A DNA stretch of 64,000 nucleotides, taken from Flavobacteriales bacterium. GTDB taxonomy: Bacteria > Bacteroidota > Bacteroidia > JACJYZ01. A program made the position numbers and the translations under genes. Each line of letters begins with the position of its first letter. Position 1 is the stretch's first letter. Of the stretch, positions 63,243-64,000 are shown in pieces. The stretch is taken from the NCBI GenBank assembly GCA_020635855.1, contig JACJYZ010000003.1, positions 124,001-188,000 of the forward strand. Reading direction: 5' to 3'. Below the pieces are notes generated by a model. The model did not search any database, was not told the DNA's origin, and saw only the letters and a program-made list of their open reading frames with translations.

Positions 63243-63326
63243 AAAAAACTTGCTTGCCCGCCGTAGCTTTGGCGAAGGCGGGAGACTTGAGACTCGCGAC
63301 TTGAGACTCTCAAGCCGGAATCTTCC

Positions 63327-63334
63327 TATCTTTG
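63327..63334 (+). promoter_or_regulatory. Promoter of the M16 peptidase gene, -7 box four bases before the start
   Basis: TATCTTTG, then AAAC, then ATG. TTG at 63301-63303, 23 nt upstream of the box and inside a repeat unit, could be the -33 element. Confidence 0.55.
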
Positions 63335-63338
63335 AAAC

Positions 63339-64000
63339 ATGGCTAAAAATGACATTGAAATTTATCAGCACCAACTTTCCAACGGCATTCGTATCGCGCA
63401 TATGCCAATGGATCGCGGTGTGTCTCACTGCGGCCTGATGATCCTGGCAGGATCGCGGGATGAACAGTCGGGGGAAGAAGGTCTGGCTCACTTCATCGAG
63501 CACGTGATCTTCAAGGGAACAAAAAAACGCAAGGCCTTTCATATCCTCAACCGCATGGAAAGCGTGGGAGGCGAACTCAACGCATACACCACCAAGGAAG
63601 AGACCTTTTATTACAGTTCGTTCATCAGTACCTATTATGAAAGGGCGATCGAGCTGCTGGCAGACATCACCTTCCATTCCACCTACCCGGAAAAGGAAAT
63701 GGTGAAAGAAAAGGAAGTGGTGATTGATGAGATCAACTCTTACAAGGATACACCTTCCGACCATATCTTCGACGATTTCGAAGAGCGTTTGTTTGCGGGC
63801 CATGCCCTGGGCAGAAGCATCCTCGGTACCATCGACAGCGTGAAATCATTCCGCCCGTCCGACATCCGCACCTTCATCAAAAGACAATACCTGACCGATC
63901 AGATGGTGTTGTGCTCCGTGGGCAACATCCCGTTCGACAGGTTGGTGAAGTATGCTGAAAAACACCTGGGGCACATTCCAAAACGCAGCGGTGAGATGAA
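63339..64000 (+). CDS. M16 family zinc peptidase, N-terminal part (cut by window edge)
   Basis: The first 220 residues of an M16 (processing peptidase/insulinase-type) protein. The inverted zinc motif HFIEH is at 51-55 in EEGLAHFIEHVIFKGTKKR, and GGELNAYTTKEETFYYSSF and EKEVVIDEINSYKDTPSDH supply the third ligand region. There is no signal peptide, so it is cytosolic or periplasmic by another route. The frame is open to the end of the window; family length is about 410-430. Confidence 0.92.
   Translation, partial: MAKNDIEIYQHQLSNGIRIAHMPMDRGVSHCGLMILAGSRDEQSGEEGLAHFIEHVIFKGTKKRKAFHILNRMESVGGELNAYTTKEETFYYSSFISTYYERAIELLADITFHSTYPEKEMVKEKEVVIDEINSYKDTPSDHIFDDFEERLFAGHALGRSILGTIDSVKSFRPSDIRTFIKRQYLTDQMVLCSVGNIPFDRLVKYAEKHLGHIPKRSGEM

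Larger units (their letters stand above)
62746..63338. other. Gene-free repeat-rich gap
   Basis: No supported gene. It contains an empty 9-mer-arm inverted repeat (62870-62945), a pair of similar short stretches (AAGGCGAT, GGAAG(T/G)TAG(C/G)AAGAATTGT) at about 62760 and 62975, GACTAGCGACTAACGACT units (63045), the second multi-hairpin copy (63073-63242), a GCCCGCCGTAGC hairpin and CTTGAGACTCGCGACTTGAG units up to the promoter of the M16 gene. Confidence 0.65.

Overview
The window is a stretch of a Bacteroidota chromosome (phylum level only). The evidence is: secreted proteins with type IX secretion (T9SS) C-terminal sorting domains; promoters of the Bacteroidota type (TAnnTTTG -7 box) in front of many genes; absence of strong Shine-Dalgarno sites; and typical families (DUF3127, GH3-like, LptF/LptG, Na+-pyrophosphatase). 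Both ends cut genes: a glycosyltransferase on the left and an M16 peptidase on the right.

Layout. 1-6.5 kb: glycosyltransferase end, oligopeptide-type ABC permease, DUF3127 protein, flavin reductase, a tRNA-Leu(UAG) with its terminator and two structured repeats, and a large T9SS cargo protein. 6.7-10.1 kb: protein quality control operon tig-clpP-clpX. 10.8-14.5 kb: minus-strand folA, thyA, bifunctional nuclease, etfA, etfB. 14.6-18.5 kb: pyruvate dehydrogenase E1 beta and a Na+-pumping pyrophosphatase that runs into a frameshifted YceI domain. 18.8-26.6 kb: deoxynucleoside kinase, GH3-like enzyme, a PolX-type protein with a degenerate polymerase site, SppA, LptF/G permease. 26.6-39.4 kb: purL, queE, lipoproteins, DUF1697, membrane protein, SDR, amidohydrolase, HxlR regulator with operator, GNAT, M1 peptidase. 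39.5-51 kb: beta-oxidation genes (acyl-CoA ligase, FadB-like, thiolase, acyl-CoA dehydrogenase) interrupted by inserted genes; together with etfAB they make an almost complete fatty acid oxidation route. 51-64 kb: accessory region with two paralogous secreted beta-helix proteins, a broken RHS-type gene next to an IS3-family element, secreted proteins, a Fic toxin with a convergent small antitoxin, a nitrilase, a TauE permease and the start of an M16 peptidase.

The most unusual content lies between genes. Many intergenic gaps hold inverted pairs of arms, each arm built from degenerate 7-9 base tandem repeats. One such pair (9-base unit) directly brackets a GxxExxY PD-(D/E)XK nuclease-like gene as a 503-bp unit inserted between fadB and fadA, while short empty versions of the same arms lie elsewhere. 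A second class is made of clustered short hairpins, and one hairpin pair flanks the Fic/antitoxin module as direct repeats. The Fic toxin, its antitoxin, lptF and the M16 peptidase have a -7 box exactly 4 nt before the start codon, which predicts leaderless mRNAs. All functional calls are from reading the sequence; no database search was made.
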